Source: Leucobacter sp. UBA1945 (lineage in GTDB: Bacteria; Actinomycetota; Actinomycetes; Actinomycetales; Microbacteriaceae). Taken from it: DNA of 25,501 bases. Below are positions 8,310-15,804 of this stretch, one piece after another (position 1 is the first letter of the stretch; each line of letters starts with the position of its first letter). The notes under the pieces were generated by a model. That model searched no databases and had not been told where the DNA came from. It saw only the letters and a program-made list of their open reading frames with translations. A program made the position numbers and the translations under genes. The DNA lies in contig DDEV01000100.1 in the NCBI GenBank assembly GCA_002336855.1, positions 1 through 25,501 of the forward strand, given 5' to 3'.

Positions 8310-9263
8310 CGCCGGTTCGAGTTCGGGGTAAGCGAACTCGAACCCGGCCGCCTGCAGTTTCTCGGGCAGCACCCAGCGGCTCTTGAGCACGAGCTCCGTC
8401 TCGGTGCGAATGCCGATCGCGCCGATTTCTAGCATCCAGCGCGGCATCGGTGGCCCGAACGGAGTGCCGAGCACGCGGCGAACGCTTGCCATGAAACTGC
8501 GGTTGTCGGAGGGGTTCGGTGCGCTCGCGTTGACGGGCCCCTCGAGTTCGGGGTGGGTCTCGACGAAGTCGAGGATCCTCGCAATATCTTTGATGTGCAC
8601 CCAGCTGAAGCGCTGTGCGCCCCTCTTCGCCCCCGGGTAGTGCGCGGTTCCGGCGGCGATGCGTGCCTTCGTGACGGGCCAGCGGCCGTCGTGCTGCGCG
8701 CCGCCGAGGCCGAGCCGTGCAAGCGTCTTGATCGGCCCGAGCACCCCGCCATCGCCAAGCACGATTGCGCTGCGCAGCGCGACTCGGCGAGTGCTCGGCA
8801 GCTCGGCTGCGAAGAGTGCGCGTTCCCACGCTCGCGCGACCTCAACCGAGAAGCCGGTGCCGATCTCGCCGGAACCCTCGGTCATTGCGCGATCCTCGGC
8901 GTGCCGGTAGATGGTCGCGGTCGACGAGTTCACCCAGAGCGGTGGTGGCGTGGTGGCTGCAGCGATCGCATCAGAGAGCTGCGCGGTCGTGTCGAGTCGC
9001 GAGCGAAAGATCTCGGCGCGGTTGGCCTCGTTGTAGCGGCAGTTCACGCTCTTGCCCGCGAGGCCCACCACGAGCGCTGCGCCGTCGATCGCGGCTGCGA
9101 TCCCTTTCGCATCATCCCAGCGAAGGTCTGAACCGCTGCGGCCGATCGTGACGACTTCTCGACCCTGCGCTCGATATCGCTCGGCCAGGTGGCTACCCAT
9201 GAAACCGCCTGCGCCGCCGAGCACCACTCGCCCCCGTGGCTGAGGGCTGATCTCGCTGCTCAT
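8286..9263 (-). CDS. TIGR01777/SDR39U1-type NAD-dependent epimerase
   Basis: 325-aa extended-SDR protein of the YfcH/SDR39U1 type; no substrate is established for this family. The cofactor loop is GGAGGFMG at 16-23. The segment SSTATIY (113-119) corresponds to the family S-A-T-x-Y region, SWVHIKD (220-226) to the WxHxxD motif, and the last ~50 residues to the DUF1731 tail. Between residues ~190 and 216 an insert (HDGRW...AGTAHYPGAKRG) precedes QRFSWVHI, where short family members run straight through. ATG 9263 lies 1 nt past the TGA of the DUF4166 gene, with GGGAG 7 nt upstream, so translation is coupled. The 3' end overlaps LysR by 24 nt. Confidence 0.85.
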   Translation of the reverse strand: MSSEISPQPRGRVVLGGAGGFMGSHLAERYRAQGREVVTIGRSGSDLRWDDAKGIAAAIDGAALVVGLAGKSVNCRYNEANRAEIFRSRLDTTAQLSDAIAAATTPPPLWVNSSTATIYRHAEDRAMTEGSGEIGTGFSVEVARAWERALFAAELPSTRRVALRSAIVLGDGGVLGPIKTLARLGLGGAQHDGRWPVTKARIAAGTAHYPGAKRGAQRFSWVHIKDIARILDFVETHPELEGPVNASAPNPSDNRSFMASVRRVLGTPFGPPMPRWMLEIGAIGIRTETELVLKSRWVLPEKLQAAGFEFAYPELEPALREIWGR

Positions 9264-9264
9264 C

Positions 9265-9873
9265 TCACTGCTCCCTTACGATGCCGTAGCTGAAATGCCC
9301 GCGATACCCATACACGCGGCCAATGATTGGCGCGTCGATGGTGAGCTCGACGCGCTGCAACCCACTCACCGGGTCATACCGCTCAGAGAGTCGCACAACC
9401 GGCGCGACGAGTCGCGGCATTCGAAACCTGAATCGGCCGACTGCGATGCCGACCTCGCGGCTCGTGAGCACCAGGCCGCCGTCGTGCACCGAGACATCGA
9501 AGGCGGCGGCAACCGTGCGGGGCGTGCCGATCCGGTCAACGATGCCGCGGCTCGTGAGAGCCACAGAGTCGGTCATCTGCCAGCTGCCGGTTGGCAACTC
9601 GATGGTGCGCACGGCGGTCGCACGCCCTGCTTCGGTACGGTTCACAATGCGAAAGCGCACCGAGCGTGCATAGCCCGCGGCCAGTACTCCACGACGTTCG
9701 AACGGTTCGAATAGCCGCCAGAGCCAGCGACGCGGCGTGCCGAACTCGGCGAACACTCCTTCGCCGAGACCGATGCAACCCTCAGGGATCGCCGAGAAAT
9801 ACCTGCGCAGCGACGGGTGAAGCTCGTGCAGCCGCTCGCCGAGCGCTGCCTCGTACGGTGAACGCGGGGGCAT
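9265..9873 (-). CDS. DUF4166 domain protein
   Basis: 202 aa, almost entirely one DUF4166 domain: an N-terminal LHPSLRRYFSAIPEG-type segment and a long beta-rich body ending in GYRGHFSYGIVREQ. No signal peptide or membrane helix is seen. DUF4166 has no established biochemical role; from memory, it occurs next to or fused with SDR epimerases, matching the coupled epimerase here (TGA and ATG separated by 1 nt). The promoter is leaderless type: TAGGCT, 6 nt, ATG 9873. Its -10 box sits where the -35 of the divergent DUF6350 gene should be. Confidence 0.85.
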   Translation of the reverse strand: MPPRSPYEAALGERLHELHPSLRRYFSAIPEGCIGLGEGVFAEFGTPRRWLWRLFEPFERRGVLAAGYARSVRFRIVNRTEAGRATAVRTIELPTGSWQMTDSVALTSRGIVDRIGTPRTVAAAFDVSVHDGGLVLTSREVGIAVGRFRFRMPRLVAPVVRLSERYDPVSGLQRVELTIDAPIIGRVYGYRGHFSYGIVREQ

Positions 9874-9879
9874 GCTCCA

Positions 9880-9907
9880 AGCCTATGTCGGATGCCGACG
9901 ATAGACT
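9880..9907. promoter_or_regulatory. Two divergent leaderless-type promoters, interlocked
   Basis: On the minus strand TAGGCT (9880-9885) is followed by 6 nt and ATG 9873. On the plus strand TAGACT (9902-9907) is followed by 8 nt and ATG 9916. The two boxes are 16 bp apart, so with a 17-bp spacer the -35 region of each falls on the -10 of the other. Confidence 0.5.
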
Positions 9908-9915
9908 TCACCACG

Positions 9916-11652
9916 ATGAGAGCACTTCTGACTGCGGTGATTGCCGCGATCGAAGCGGCCGCCGTAGCACTCGCGGTGTTCGCTGTGATCGGCATACCCG
10001 CAGTGCTCATCTGGTGGCTCAGCTTCGGCCTCGGTGCCGAGCCAGAAGCGCTCGCTTCGGCCATCGCCGCACTGTGGCAGATGGTACACCTCGTGCCCAT
10101 GCAACTGACCGTATCGCCGCAGACCGCGCTCGGAATGGGGCTGCCTGCGGCTGAGCTCTCGATGGTGATTTCGCTTGCTCCGCTCGCCCTCACACTTTGC
10201 ACTTTGCTACTGGCATATCGTGCCGGTGCGCGTTTCGCGGGCCGCGGGGGCTCGGGTGCTTGGGCTCTGCTCGGCGGCCTCATCGGCTTCGGGGTTGCGG
10301 CGGGCGTGACCGGTGTGCTCGCAGCGGGCAACTCGGTCTGGCCGCAGTGGGCCAGAATCGCGGTGCCCGCGGCGATGTATGCGCTCGCGATGCTGCTCGG
10401 CTTCGTGCTTCATGCCGCGCGTGACGAGCACGAGTGGTGGCAGGCTCTCGTTCGTTCAGCGCAGCAGGCGGTCGCGAAGGCCGCACCCGCAGGTGCCGCG
10501 GCGCTGCCAGATCGCGCCGCCGAGGTGTTTCGTCTGGCGCTCGCCGCGCTCGCGGCACTGCTCGCGCTTGGCAGCATCGGGTTCACGGTGGCCATCGTGA
10601 TCGGCTACGTCGACATCATTGCGCTCAGCCAGAGCCTGCAGCTCGATGTGTTCGGTGTGCTGATGCTCTTTCTCGTGCAACTGATGTTTCTGCCCACCGC
10701 CTGGATCTGGTCGGTGTCGTGGTTCGCGGGTTCTGGCTTCGCCGTGGGCACCGCCACATCGGTGACCCCGTTCGAGACACTGCTCGGCCCGCTACCGGCG
10801 CTGCCGATCTTCGGCGCGATTCCGCCGAGCTGGGGCTGGGCCGGGGGTCTCGCCCCGGTAATCATCGTGGCCATGGGAACAGCGCTCGGTGGGCTCGCTG
10901 GAGGCCGCCCCCTGATGCGCCGAGCCTCGCCCCTCGTGTCAGCGATCGTTCCGGTGTGCGCCGCGGTAATCGCCGGCCTCGTCACCGCGCTCGCCTGCGT
11001 GCTCGCGAGCGGTGCGATGGGTCCGGATCGGCTCGCGACGAACGGTCCCGGTTGGTGGCAGACGGGCGGTCTCGTCGCAGTCGAGCTTGCCTTCGGCATG
11101 AGTCTTGGCGTGTTTGCGCGCCGCTTCGATGTCGCACGCCTGCGCGCCATGATGCCCGCGAGCCTGCGTGGTGATGAAGAGTACCTGCGCTATGACGCCG
11201 GGTATCTGCCCGATACTGATTCAGCGGGACTGCCCGTGTCCGCTGCGTCACGCAGCGCCGACAGTGGCCGGTTTTCTTTCGAAGAGGATCAGGCAGCCAC
11301 CATGCCGGTCGAGCCCCTGCGAGACGAGAGGCACGCTGACGAGCAGCCCACGATTGAGCTCGAACCGCTGCCGGAGCCGCTGCGTGAGTCTGCACCTCTG
11401 CCTGAAGCTCGGTCAGAGATTGCGCCCGAACCGGATCGGGAGCCCGAGCTCTCGACTGAGCCTGAACCTGATCCGGAGCCCGAACGGCGGCCAGAACCCG
11501 AACCCGAACCGGAGCCCGAGCCCGCTGAGGCGGTCGACCCTCTGTTGCAGGCGTTCTCATGGGACGCGACCATTCCCGAGGCGCCCGCACGCGAGCCCGG
11601 CGGGCGCGATTGGCGCTCTCGCATGCGCTCGAAGCTGGGCCGCGGGGAATAG
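9916..11652 (+). CDS. DUF6350 multi-pass membrane protein with Pro/Glu-rich tail
   Basis: 578-aa integral membrane protein. Residues ~1-420 contain about nine to eleven hydrophobic segments. The rest is a charged cytoplasmic-type tail with about ten Glu-Pro or Asp-Pro dipeptides near residues 500-535. Its layout fits DUF6350, a family linked in mycobacteria to PerM and cell division; that link is from memory and not shown here. ATG 9916 is preferred over ATG 9892 because TAGACT lies 8 nt upstream and the first hydrophobic segment (MRALLTAVIAAIEAAAVALA) starts there. In relatives this gene tends to stand next to purN; here the thiamine operon and a surface protein lie between. Confidence 0.78.
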   Translation: MRALLTAVIAAIEAAAVALAVFAVIGIPAVLIWWLSFGLGAEPEALASAIAALWQMVHLVPMQLTVSPQTALGMGLPAAELSMVISLAPLALTLCTLLLAYRAGARFAGRGGSGAWALLGGLIGFGVAAGVTGVLAAGNSVWPQWARIAVPAAMYALAMLLGFVLHAARDEHEWWQALVRSAQQAVAKAAPAGAAALPDRAAEVFRLALAALAALLALGSIGFTVAIVIGYVDIIALSQSLQLDVFGVLMLFLVQLMFLPTAWIWSVSWFAGSGFAVGTATSVTPFETLLGPLPALPIFGAIPPSWGWAGGLAPVIIVAMGTALGGLAGGRPLMRRASPLVSAIVPVCAAVIAGLVTALACVLASGAMGPDRLATNGPGWWQTGGLVAVELAFGMSLGVFARRFDVARLRAMMPASLRGDEEYLRYDAGYLPDTDSAGLPVSAASRSADSGRFSFEEDQAATMPVEPLRDERHADEQPTIELEPLPEPLRESAPLPEARSEIAPEPDREPELSTEPEPDPEPERRPEPEPEPEPEPAEAVDPLLQAFSWDATIPEAPAREPGGRDWRSRMRSKLGRGE

Positions 11653-11654
11653 CA

Positions 11655-11684
11655 CTGACACGGCGCCAGCGAAGGTGCTAGGGT
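11655..11684 (+). promoter_or_regulatory. Promoter of the thiamine transport operon
   Basis: CTGACA (11655-11660) and TAGGGT (11679-11684) are 18 nt apart and match both sigma-70-type hexamers well. The predicted start, about 11691, lies just upstream of the TPP riboswitch. This is the best -35/-10 pair in the window. Confidence 0.65.
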
Positions 11685-11695
11685 TGGCGGTGCAA

Positions 11696-11783
11696 TCCAC
11701 GGGGGCCCGCACGCGGCGGGCTGAGATGAAGCGCGCGAGCTTCGACCGTTCAACCTGATCTGGGTAATTCCAGCGGAGGAAGG
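11696..11783 (+). ncRNA. TPP riboswitch (THI element)
   Basis: The conserved aptamer cores are both present: CTGAGAT at 11721-11727, and ACCTGATCTGGGTAAT then CCAGCGGAGG across 11753-11779. Helices are visible at 11705-11710 with 11716-11721 and at 11728-11732 with 11739-11743. The element binds thiamine pyrophosphate. Its 3' end (GGAGGAAGG, 11775-11783) is also the ribosome site of thiB, 6 nt before the ATG. The direct reading is translational repression by sequestering the site when TPP is bound; no separate terminator hairpin is seen. Confidence 0.95.
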
Positions 11784-11789
11784 AACTCT

Positions 11790-12809
11790 ATGACTACGCC
11801 CGCACGCAAGTTCATGACGGGAGTCGCGTGTGCCGCGGCCGCCGTAATCGCGCTGACCGGATGCGCTGCAAACGGCGACGCTGGCTCAGCGAACGCCTCG
11901 AAGGGCGGCGACACGGTCACGCTCATCGTGCATGACTCGTTTCCGAATGAAGACTTCGCAAAGGCCGCGAGCGAGGCAACCGGCTACGACGTGAAGGTCG
12001 TATCGGCGGGCGACGGCGGCGAGCTGACGAGCCAACTGGTGCTCACGCAGAGCGCGCCCGTCGCAGACGCCTTTTTCGGCGTCGACAACGTCTACCTCTC
12101 GCGTCTCATCGACGGCGGGGTCATCGCGGGCGAGGACGCCGCGAAACCCGTGACGCAGAGCGCCACGTGCATCAATATCGACCCTGCGTGGTTCATAGAG
12201 CACGGCTTGGCCGAGCCCACGGGCTACGAAGACCTCACCAAAGAGCAATACAAGGGGCTCTCGGTGATCCTTGACCCCTCGACCTCGACTACCGGTGCGT
12301 CATTCTTGATCGGCACGATCGCGAAGTTCGGTGAAGAGGGCTTCGCAGACTACTGGAAGAAGCTCGCCGCGAACGACACCCGCGTCGAGCAGGGCTGGAC
12401 CGAGGCCTACAACGGCCAGTTCACCCAGGGCGGAGGCGACGGCACCTACCCGATCGTGCTGTCGTACAGCTCGTCGCCTGCGTGGACCGTGACCGAAGAC
12501 GGCACCGCCACGACCACAAAGGCGCTGCTCGACACCTGCTCGACGCAGATCGAGTACGCGGGCGTGCTCGAGGGAACGGCGAACCCCGAGGGTGCGCAGG
12601 CGGTCGTCGACTACATGCTCTCGCGCGAGTTTCAAGACACCATCGCCGACACGATGTACGTGTATCCCGTTGACGCCGAGGCAAACGTTCCCGCCGACTG
12701 GGAGCAGTTCGCTCCCATGCCCGGCGCGCCGAACGACCTGGCCCCTGCCGAGATCGGCAAGGGCCGCGATGCCTGGCTCAAGGAGTGGAGCGAAGCGACC
12801 GGCTGGTGA
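11790..12809 (+). CDS. thiB: Thiamine ABC transporter substrate-binding lipoprotein
   Basis: 339-aa extracellular solute-binding lipoprotein. A signal peptide ends in the lipobox ALTGC with C25 as the lipidated residue, then a Gly/Ser linker. The mature part begins VTLIVHDSF and contains the SAGDGGEL and DAFFGVDN segments typical of ThiB. It is slightly longer than E. coli ThiB (327 aa). It should capture thiamine, TPP or a related pyrimidine and deliver it to ThiP. It lies directly behind the TPP riboswitch and overlaps thiP by 4 nt (GTGA), both supporting the assignment. Confidence 0.93.
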   Translation: MTTPARKFMTGVACAAAAVIALTGCAANGDAGSANASKGGDTVTLIVHDSFPNEDFAKAASEATGYDVKVVSAGDGGELTSQLVLTQSAPVADAFFGVDNVYLSRLIDGGVIAGEDAAKPVTQSATCINIDPAWFIEHGLAEPTGYEDLTKEQYKGLSVILDPSTSTTGASFLIGTIAKFGEEGFADYWKKLAANDTRVEQGWTEAYNGQFTQGGGDGTYPIVLSYSSSPAWTVTEDGTATTTKALLDTCSTQIEYAGVLEGTANPEGAQAVVDYMLSREFQDTIADTMYVYPVDAEANVPADWEQFAPMPGAPNDLAPAEIGKGRDAWLKEWSEATGW

Positions 12810-14515
12810 GCGAACACCGCTGGCCAGGCCGCATCGGCTGGGGGGTAGCGACAGCGCTGCCCCTCGGCTTTCTGCTGCTGTTCTTTCTGTGGCCGGTGGT
12901 GTCGTTGCTTTCGGTCGGGTTTGGCTTCAGCTCTCTAGGTGGCAGTTCAGCGGCGGGCGATGCGGGGCGAGGATCGCCGGGCCTCGAAACATTCGCCACG
13001 GTCTTCGCAGACGCCCGCACCTGGCGTGTCATTGCGCAGACGCTCGCCCAGGCGGTCTGCGGCACTGTGCTGTCGCTCGCGCTCGGTCTGCCTGCCGCGT
13101 TCGTGCTCTATCGCCTGCGTTTTCGGGGACGGAGTTTTCTGCGAGGCCTCGCGACCGTCCCGTTCGTGCTGCCGACCGTGGTGGTCGGAGTCGCGTTCAC
13201 CGCGCTGCTCGGCCCGGGCGCCCCGCTCGCCTGGCTCGGCCTCGACCAGAGCTTTCTCATCATTGTGCTCGCGCTCGCCTTCTTCAACGTGACCGTGGTC
13301 GCGCGCACCGTGGGCGGGTTCTGGGCGCAGCTCGACGGTCGTGCCGAGCAGGCCGCCCGCATGCTGGGCGCATCGCCGGCACGCGCATTCGCGACGGTCA
13401 CGCTGCCGAGGCTCACCCCCGCACTCGCATCCTCGGCCGCGCTCGTGTTTCTCTTCTGCGCCACCTCATTCGGCGTCGTGCTAGTGCTTGGTGGTCGCCG
13501 CTTCTCGAACATCGAGACCGAGATCTACCGGCTCACGGTACAGTATCTCGACCTCAGCTCGGCCGCTGTGCTGTCGATCGTGCAGTTCGCGATCGTCGCG
13601 GCCGTTCTCGCGGTATCTGGACGCCTGCGTCGTCGCCTTGAGCAGGCGAACGAGATGCGCTTTGACGCGGGCCAGGCCATGCGAGTGTCGCGTGCGCACC
13701 TGCCGGCGATCCTCGTCTTTGCCGCAACTGCACTGCTGTTGCACGCGTTGCCCATCGTCGCGCTCGTTACCCGCTCACTGCGCGACGGCGACGGCCATTT
13801 CACGCTGGCGAACTACGCGAACCTCTTCGCGCCCCCTGCCACGGCTCGCCTCAATGGCAGCGTGATCGACGCGACAGTGCTCTCGCTCGGCATCGCGCTG
13901 ATCGCCACCGCGATCGCGATGCTGCTCGGCGTGCTCGTCGCCCTTGTTGCCTCTCGCAGGCCGCGGGGCCGCGCGCTCAGAAGCGGCATCGACGCGTTCG
14001 ACGCGTTCGTCATGCTGCCGCTCGGGGTGTCTGCGGTCACCGTCGGCTTCGGGCTGTTGCTCACGATGCACCGCCCGCTCGGCATCGGCGTCGACCTGCG
14101 CACCTCGGGCGTGCTGCTGCCGGTCGCGCAGGCGCTCGTCGCACTGCCGCTGGTCGTGCGCACCCTGTTGCCGGTGCTGCGGGGCCTCGACCCGCGACAA
14201 CGCGATGCGGCGGCGATGCTCGGCGCCTCGCCACTGCGAGTGCTCGCCACGATCGATATGCGGGTGCTCGCGCGCCCCCTCGGCCTCGCGCTCGGTTTCG
14301 CGTTTGCGACCTCGCTCGGCGAGTTCGGGGCGAGCGCGTTCTTGGTGCGCCCCGAATCGCAGACGCTGCCGGTGATGGTGGCCCAGTTGATCTCGCGGCA
14401 GGGCGCAGAAAACTATGGAATGGCGCTTGCTGCGGCGGTGCTGCTCGGGGCGCTCACCGCTTCGGTGATGCTGCTCGCCGAGCGGTGGCGCGGCGAGGTA
14501 GCGTCGGAGATATGA
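12806..14515 (+). CDS. thiP: Thiamine ABC transporter permease
   Basis: 569-aa inner-membrane permease with two fused BPD-type halves and about 12 hydrophobic segments, as in ThiP. EAA loops are visible at 181-203 (EQAARMLGASPARAF...) and 467-489 (DAAAMLGASPLRVLA...), the coupling sites for ThiQ. GTG 12806 overlaps the thiB TGA, giving translational coupling. An in-frame GTG at 12785 is part of an AGGAG sequence inside thiB and is less likely as a start. It overlaps thiQ by 4 nt. Confidence 0.93.
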   Translation: MSEHRWPGRIGWGVATALPLGFLLLFFLWPVVSLLSVGFGFSSLGGSSAAGDAGRGSPGLETFATVFADARTWRVIAQTLAQAVCGTVLSLALGLPAAFVLYRLRFRGRSFLRGLATVPFVLPTVVVGVAFTALLGPGAPLAWLGLDQSFLIIVLALAFFNVTVVARTVGGFWAQLDGRAEQAARMLGASPARAFATVTLPRLTPALASSAALVFLFCATSFGVVLVLGGRRFSNIETEIYRLTVQYLDLSSAAVLSIVQFAIVAAVLAVSGRLRRRLEQANEMRFDAGQAMRVSRAHLPAILVFAATALLLHALPIVALVTRSLRDGDGHFTLANYANLFAPPATARLNGSVIDATVLSLGIALIATAIAMLLGVLVALVASRRPRGRALRSGIDAFDAFVMLPLGVSAVTVGFGLLLTMHRPLGIGVDLRTSGVLLPVAQALVALPLVVRTLLPVLRGLDPRQRDAAAMLGASPLRVLATIDMRVLARPLGLALGFAFATSLGEFGASAFLVRPESQTLPVMVAQLISRQGAENYGMALAAAVLLGALTASVMLLAERWRGEVASEI

Positions 14516-15219
14516 GCGCGACTAGGAAAGAGGATCGCATGGGCATGAGGCAATCGGGCGACGCCAGGGGCGTGGGGCTCGCTGCGCGAGACCTGACCGT
14601 GGCATACCCGGGTGCGCCGGTTGCCGCAGTTCGTGGCGTTTCGTTCAATGTCGCCGAACGAGAAGTGGTCGCCCTCACCGGGCCGAGCGGTTGCGGCAAA
14701 TCGACCCTGCTGCGTGCGATCTCGGGGCTCGAGCCGCTCGTGGCAGGCAGCATCAGTTGGGACGGCCACAGCCTCGAACACGTGCCCCCGCACCTTCGGG
14801 GCTTTGGCCTGATGTTTCAAGATGGGCAGCTGTTCGCCCACATGAACGTCGAGAAGAACGTGGCCTACGGGCTGAGCCCGAAGCGCTGGTCCAAGGCCGA
14901 CCGTCACAGTCGGGTGGTTGAACTGCTCGAGCTGGTCGGCCTGCCCGATTATGGGGGGCGAGCCGTGACCGAACTCTCGGGCGGCGAGCGGCAGCGCATC
15001 GCGCTCGCGCGATCCCTTGCCCCGCGACCTCTGCTGCTGCTGCTTGACGAACCGCTCTCGGCTCTTGACCGGCAGTTGCGTGAGCGCCTCGCAGGTGAGC
15101 TCGCCACGCTGTTGCGTGCGACTGGCACGACCGCGATCCTCGTCACGCACGACCAGCACGAAGCCGAAACCGTTGCTGACCGTGTGCTGAAGATGGAGCG
15201 GGGCGAGCTGCTGCCATGA
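14512..15219 (+). CDS. thiQ: Thiamine ABC transporter ATP-binding protein
   Basis: 235-aa cytoplasmic ATPase. Walker A GPSGCGKST is at 57-65, the Q-loop glutamine is Q103 (FQDGQLF), the signature LSGGERQ is at 155-161, Walker B LLLLLDEP at 174-181 and the switch histidine H213 (VTHD). ATG 14512 overlaps the thiP stop (ATGA). ATG 14539 has a nearby GAGG and is an alternative, giving 226 aa. It powers ThiP-mediated import and overlaps the following kinase gene by 4 nt. Confidence 0.93.
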   Translation: MSATRKEDRMGMRQSGDARGVGLAARDLTVAYPGAPVAAVRGVSFNVAEREVVALTGPSGCGKSTLLRAISGLEPLVAGSISWDGHSLEHVPPHLRGFGLMFQDGQLFAHMNVEKNVAYGLSPKRWSKADRHSRVVELLELVGLPDYGGRAVTELSGGERQRIALARSLAPRPLLLLLDEPLSALDRQLRERLAGELATLLRATGTTAILVTHDQHEAETVADRVLKMERGELLP

Positions 15220-15716
15220 CCCGTGTCGTGCTCATCGACGGCCGCTCAGGCTCTGGTAAGACCACGCTCGCCGAGCAGATAGCTGCGGAGCTCACCGTCG
15301 ACGACTCCGCAGCGCAGACCCTGCATCTCGACCTGCTCTACCCTGGCTGGGACGGTCTCGCGCTGGGCTCCCTCGCGGTCGCTACCGCGCTGCGCGAGGG
15401 CGGGTATCACCCGTACGACTGGCACGAGGGTCGGTTTGCAGAGAGCTGGATCGCCCTCGACCCCGAGCGGCCCCTCGTTATCGAGGGCTGCGGGGCGCTG
15501 ACCGAGGCAAACCTTGCGGCCGCGCGCTCGTGGGCGCCGAAGCTGGGCGCCGCCGAGGTGCGCGCGATCTGGCTCGAGTGCGACGAGACGCTTCGGAGGG
15601 AGCGCGCCCTTGCGCGCGACGGCGAGATGTTTGCGCCGCACTGGGACGAGTGGGCTGCGCAAGAGGCCGTACACTATGCGCGGCACGAGCCGTGGCTGCT
15701 CGTTCGAGACGCGTAA
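15216..15716 (+). CDS. P-loop small-molecule kinase-like protein, coupled to thiBPQ
   Basis: 166-aa cytoplasmic NTP-binding protein of the uridine kinase/nucleoside kinase-like P-loop group. Walker A is GRSGSGKT at 9-16. LDLLYPGWDGL (38-48) is the substrate-side segment where related kinases carry a catalytic acidic residue. VIEGCGAL (88-95) is Walker B-like and LRRERALARDG (126-136) an Arg-rich lid. The substrate is unknown. Its ATG overlaps the thiQ stop (ATGA), so it is made with the thiamine importer and sits under the TPP riboswitch. A role in phosphorylating imported thiamine or its pyrimidine is possible but is inference; relatives outside thiamine operons appear common. Confidence 0.8.
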   Translation: MTRVVLIDGRSGSGKTTLAEQIAAELTVDDSAAQTLHLDLLYPGWDGLALGSLAVATALREGGYHPYDWHEGRFAESWIALDPERPLVIEGCGALTEANLAAARSWAPKLGAAEVRAIWLECDETLRRERALARDGEMFAPHWDEWAAQEAVHYARHEPWLLVRDA

Positions 15717-15804
15717 ATGTTCACGATGCGCAGCTGAGCGACAATCTGCGCGGGATTTCACGCTGCCCGTCTCACCGAGCCCTCTGGCGCAGTTGTATGA
15801 GCAT

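Noticed and set aside
8116..8829. 237-codon minus-strand frame within the epimerase gene
   Set aside because: Arg-rich out-of-frame reading of the epimerase coding strand; the epimerase frame holds all motifs.
11289..11753. Ser/Gly-repeat protein on the minus strand (154 codons)
   Set aside because: It is the mirror image of the Glu-Pro repeat tail of the DUF6350 protein and crosses the riboswitch; no independent evidence.
15727..15752. Terminator after the thiamine operon
   Set aside because: The stem is only 6 bp with a 12-nt loop and no T tract, so it is too weak to call.
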